This document shows, piece after piece, positions 15,231-15,865 of a stretch of 15,865 bases of DNA. This stretch comes from Bacillota bacterium. GTDB taxonomy: Bacteria > Bacillota > Clostridia > Lachnospirales > Lachnospiraceae. Where the stretch lies: assembly GCA_023460575.1 (NCBI GenBank), contig JAEWPQ010000261.1, forward strand, positions 1 through 15,865. Direction: 5' to 3'. Both the position numbers and the translations under genes were made by a program. Positions within the stretch are counted from its first letter, which is position 1. Every line of letters begins with the position of its first letter. Below the pieces are notes generated by a model. That model had not been told where the DNA came from. It worked only from the letters and a program-made list of their open reading frames with translations, and ran no database searches.

Positions 15231-15825
15231 TTGCCGTACCTCCCATCAAATCTTTAATGTTGAACCGGAAATCCCGTTTTGCTTCTGCCAGCTTGGTCTG
15301 GAAGGAATTATCGATTAAAATGTGCCGGGAGGGAATGACAGCTCTGGTGCCTCCCATAAATGAATACTCACTGACCCGGATATCAGCACTTTCCGGTAAT
15401 GATAAGCTCCGGATCTTTTCCTCGTCAGCAGGATCAATATAGATGGTGATAAATTCTTTCCCGGCCAGCTCTTTTGCTTCTTTAATTTCTTTTTGAAGAA
15501 GTTCCGTATACTGGGGAGTATCCAAGAAATTTATTACCATTTCCTTTAATTCCAGAAACAGTTTTTCTTTTAACTCATCCTGCTTTTTTCCAAATTCACG
15601 TTTTGTGCCGATCTGCTCTAAGGAGAGCCGTTTGTTAATCTCTCTTTCGATGTGTTCGCTTTCCGATGCCACCTGCTGTTTTGCTCTGCGTTTTGCATCC
15701 TCCTGATGTTCAGAAAAGGTCTGCTCTAAGGCAGCAGTATATTCATCAAGCATCTTTGCACTGCGGGATCTGGCATCTTCCATACAAAACTCAAGGAAGT
15801 GCTGCAATTTTTCCTCAGTTGTCAA
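15223..15825 (-). CDS. atpE: V/A-type ATPase subunit E (peripheral stalk)
   Basis: Peripheral stalk subunit of about 200 residues that holds the A3B3 head against the membrane part. The N-terminal two-thirds is a charged, heptad-rich coiled coil (TTEEKLQHFLEF to KEKLFLELKEM); the C-terminal domain ends with SEYSFMGGTRAVIPSRHILIDNSF, a strongly conserved E-subunit segment. I favour the TTG at 15825, which places AGAGGTGG five bases upstream and gives an N-terminus like relatives; a GTG at 15834 is in frame, adds three residues and has only a weak site. Its 3' end overlaps subunit A by eight bases. Confidence 0.9.
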   Translation of the reverse strand: MTTEEKLQHFLEFCMEDARSRSAKMLDEYTAALEQTFSEHQEDAKRRAKQQVASESEHIEREINKRLSLEQIGTKREFGKKQDELKEKLFLELKEMVINFLDTPQYTELLQKEIKEAKELAGKEFITIYIDPADEEKIRSLSLPESADIRVSEYSFMGGTRAVIPSRHILIDNSFQTKLAEAKRDFRFNIKDLMGGTAND

Positions 15826-15841
15826 GATGACCACCTCTTTC

Positions 15842-15865
15842 TTATAGTTTTAATCCGATTGCTTC
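15842..15865 (-). CDS. C-terminal codons of the preceding operon gene
   Basis: The minus strand reads EAIGLKL and then TAA at 15844-15842, ending 16 bases before the favoured subunit E start. Its position suggests another ATPase subunit gene, by usual operon order perhaps F, but seven residues cannot identify it and a chance open frame is possible. Confidence 0.35.
   Translation of the reverse strand, partial: EAIGLKL

Noticed and set aside
1..15865. CRISPR arrays, tRNA or rRNA genes, insertion sequences, attachment sites
   Set aside because: I looked for regular repeats, cloverleaf-like segments, transposase motifs and target duplications and saw none.
11414..15865. The ATPase operon as a novel system
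   Set aside because: Gene order E-A-B-D and all key motifs are those of ordinary bacterial V/A-type ATPases; nothing unusual was seen.

Overview
The window looks like a chromosomal segment from a low-to-moderate GC, anaerobic Gram-positive bacterium, most likely a Lachnospiraceae/Clostridium cluster XIVa member. This is inferred from the strong AGGAGG-type ribosome binding sites, the clostridial-style citrate synthase, the bacterial V/A-type ATPase operon and the YibE/F-type membrane protein. No species call is possible from the sequence alone. There are no RNA genes, insertion sequences or CRISPR arrays that I can see.

Layout. (1) 1-1344: a citrate synthase gene on the plus strand, cut by the left edge and closed by a good terminator. 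(2) 1556-4323: a secreted purple-acid-phosphatase-like metallophosphoesterase, a terminator-like hairpin, then a YibE/F-family polytopic membrane protein. (3) 4358-4758: a decayed minus-strand remnant of an APH/choline-kinase-like phosphotransferase, lacking its 5' part and carrying a frameshift. (4) 4770-8904: a self-contained module with a GntR/FCD regulator reading left and, divergently, a three-gene operon reading right. The operon encodes a polytopic symporter-like protein with a two-fold GGF repeat, an L-2-amino-thiazoline-4-carboxylate (ATC) hydrolase-family protein, and a cysteine-desulfidase/UPF0597 (CyuA-like) Fe-S enzyme. It ends in a perfect 16-bp terminator stem. (5) 8987-11330: a TetR-family regulator followed by a PutP-type sodium/proline symporter. 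(6) 11336-11374: a bidirectional terminator separating putP from the converging minus-strand ATPase operon. (7) 11414-15865: V/A-type ATPase subunits D, B, A and E read right to left, with a few codons of the preceding gene at the right edge.

How the genes work together. The most interesting part is region 4. Taken together, an importer, a ring-opening hydrolase for a cyclic cysteine precursor and a desulfidase suggest an inducible route that takes up a cysteine-related compound and degrades it to pyruvate, ammonia and sulfide under a dedicated GntR repressor. The substrate is inference. The divergent control region carries a 13-bp inverted repeat covering both predicted -10 boxes, a third copy of its 9-bp core, and a separate TACAC-A-GTGTA dyad just downstream of the operon promoter. 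The rest of the window is mostly well-known central metabolism, transport and bioenergetics.
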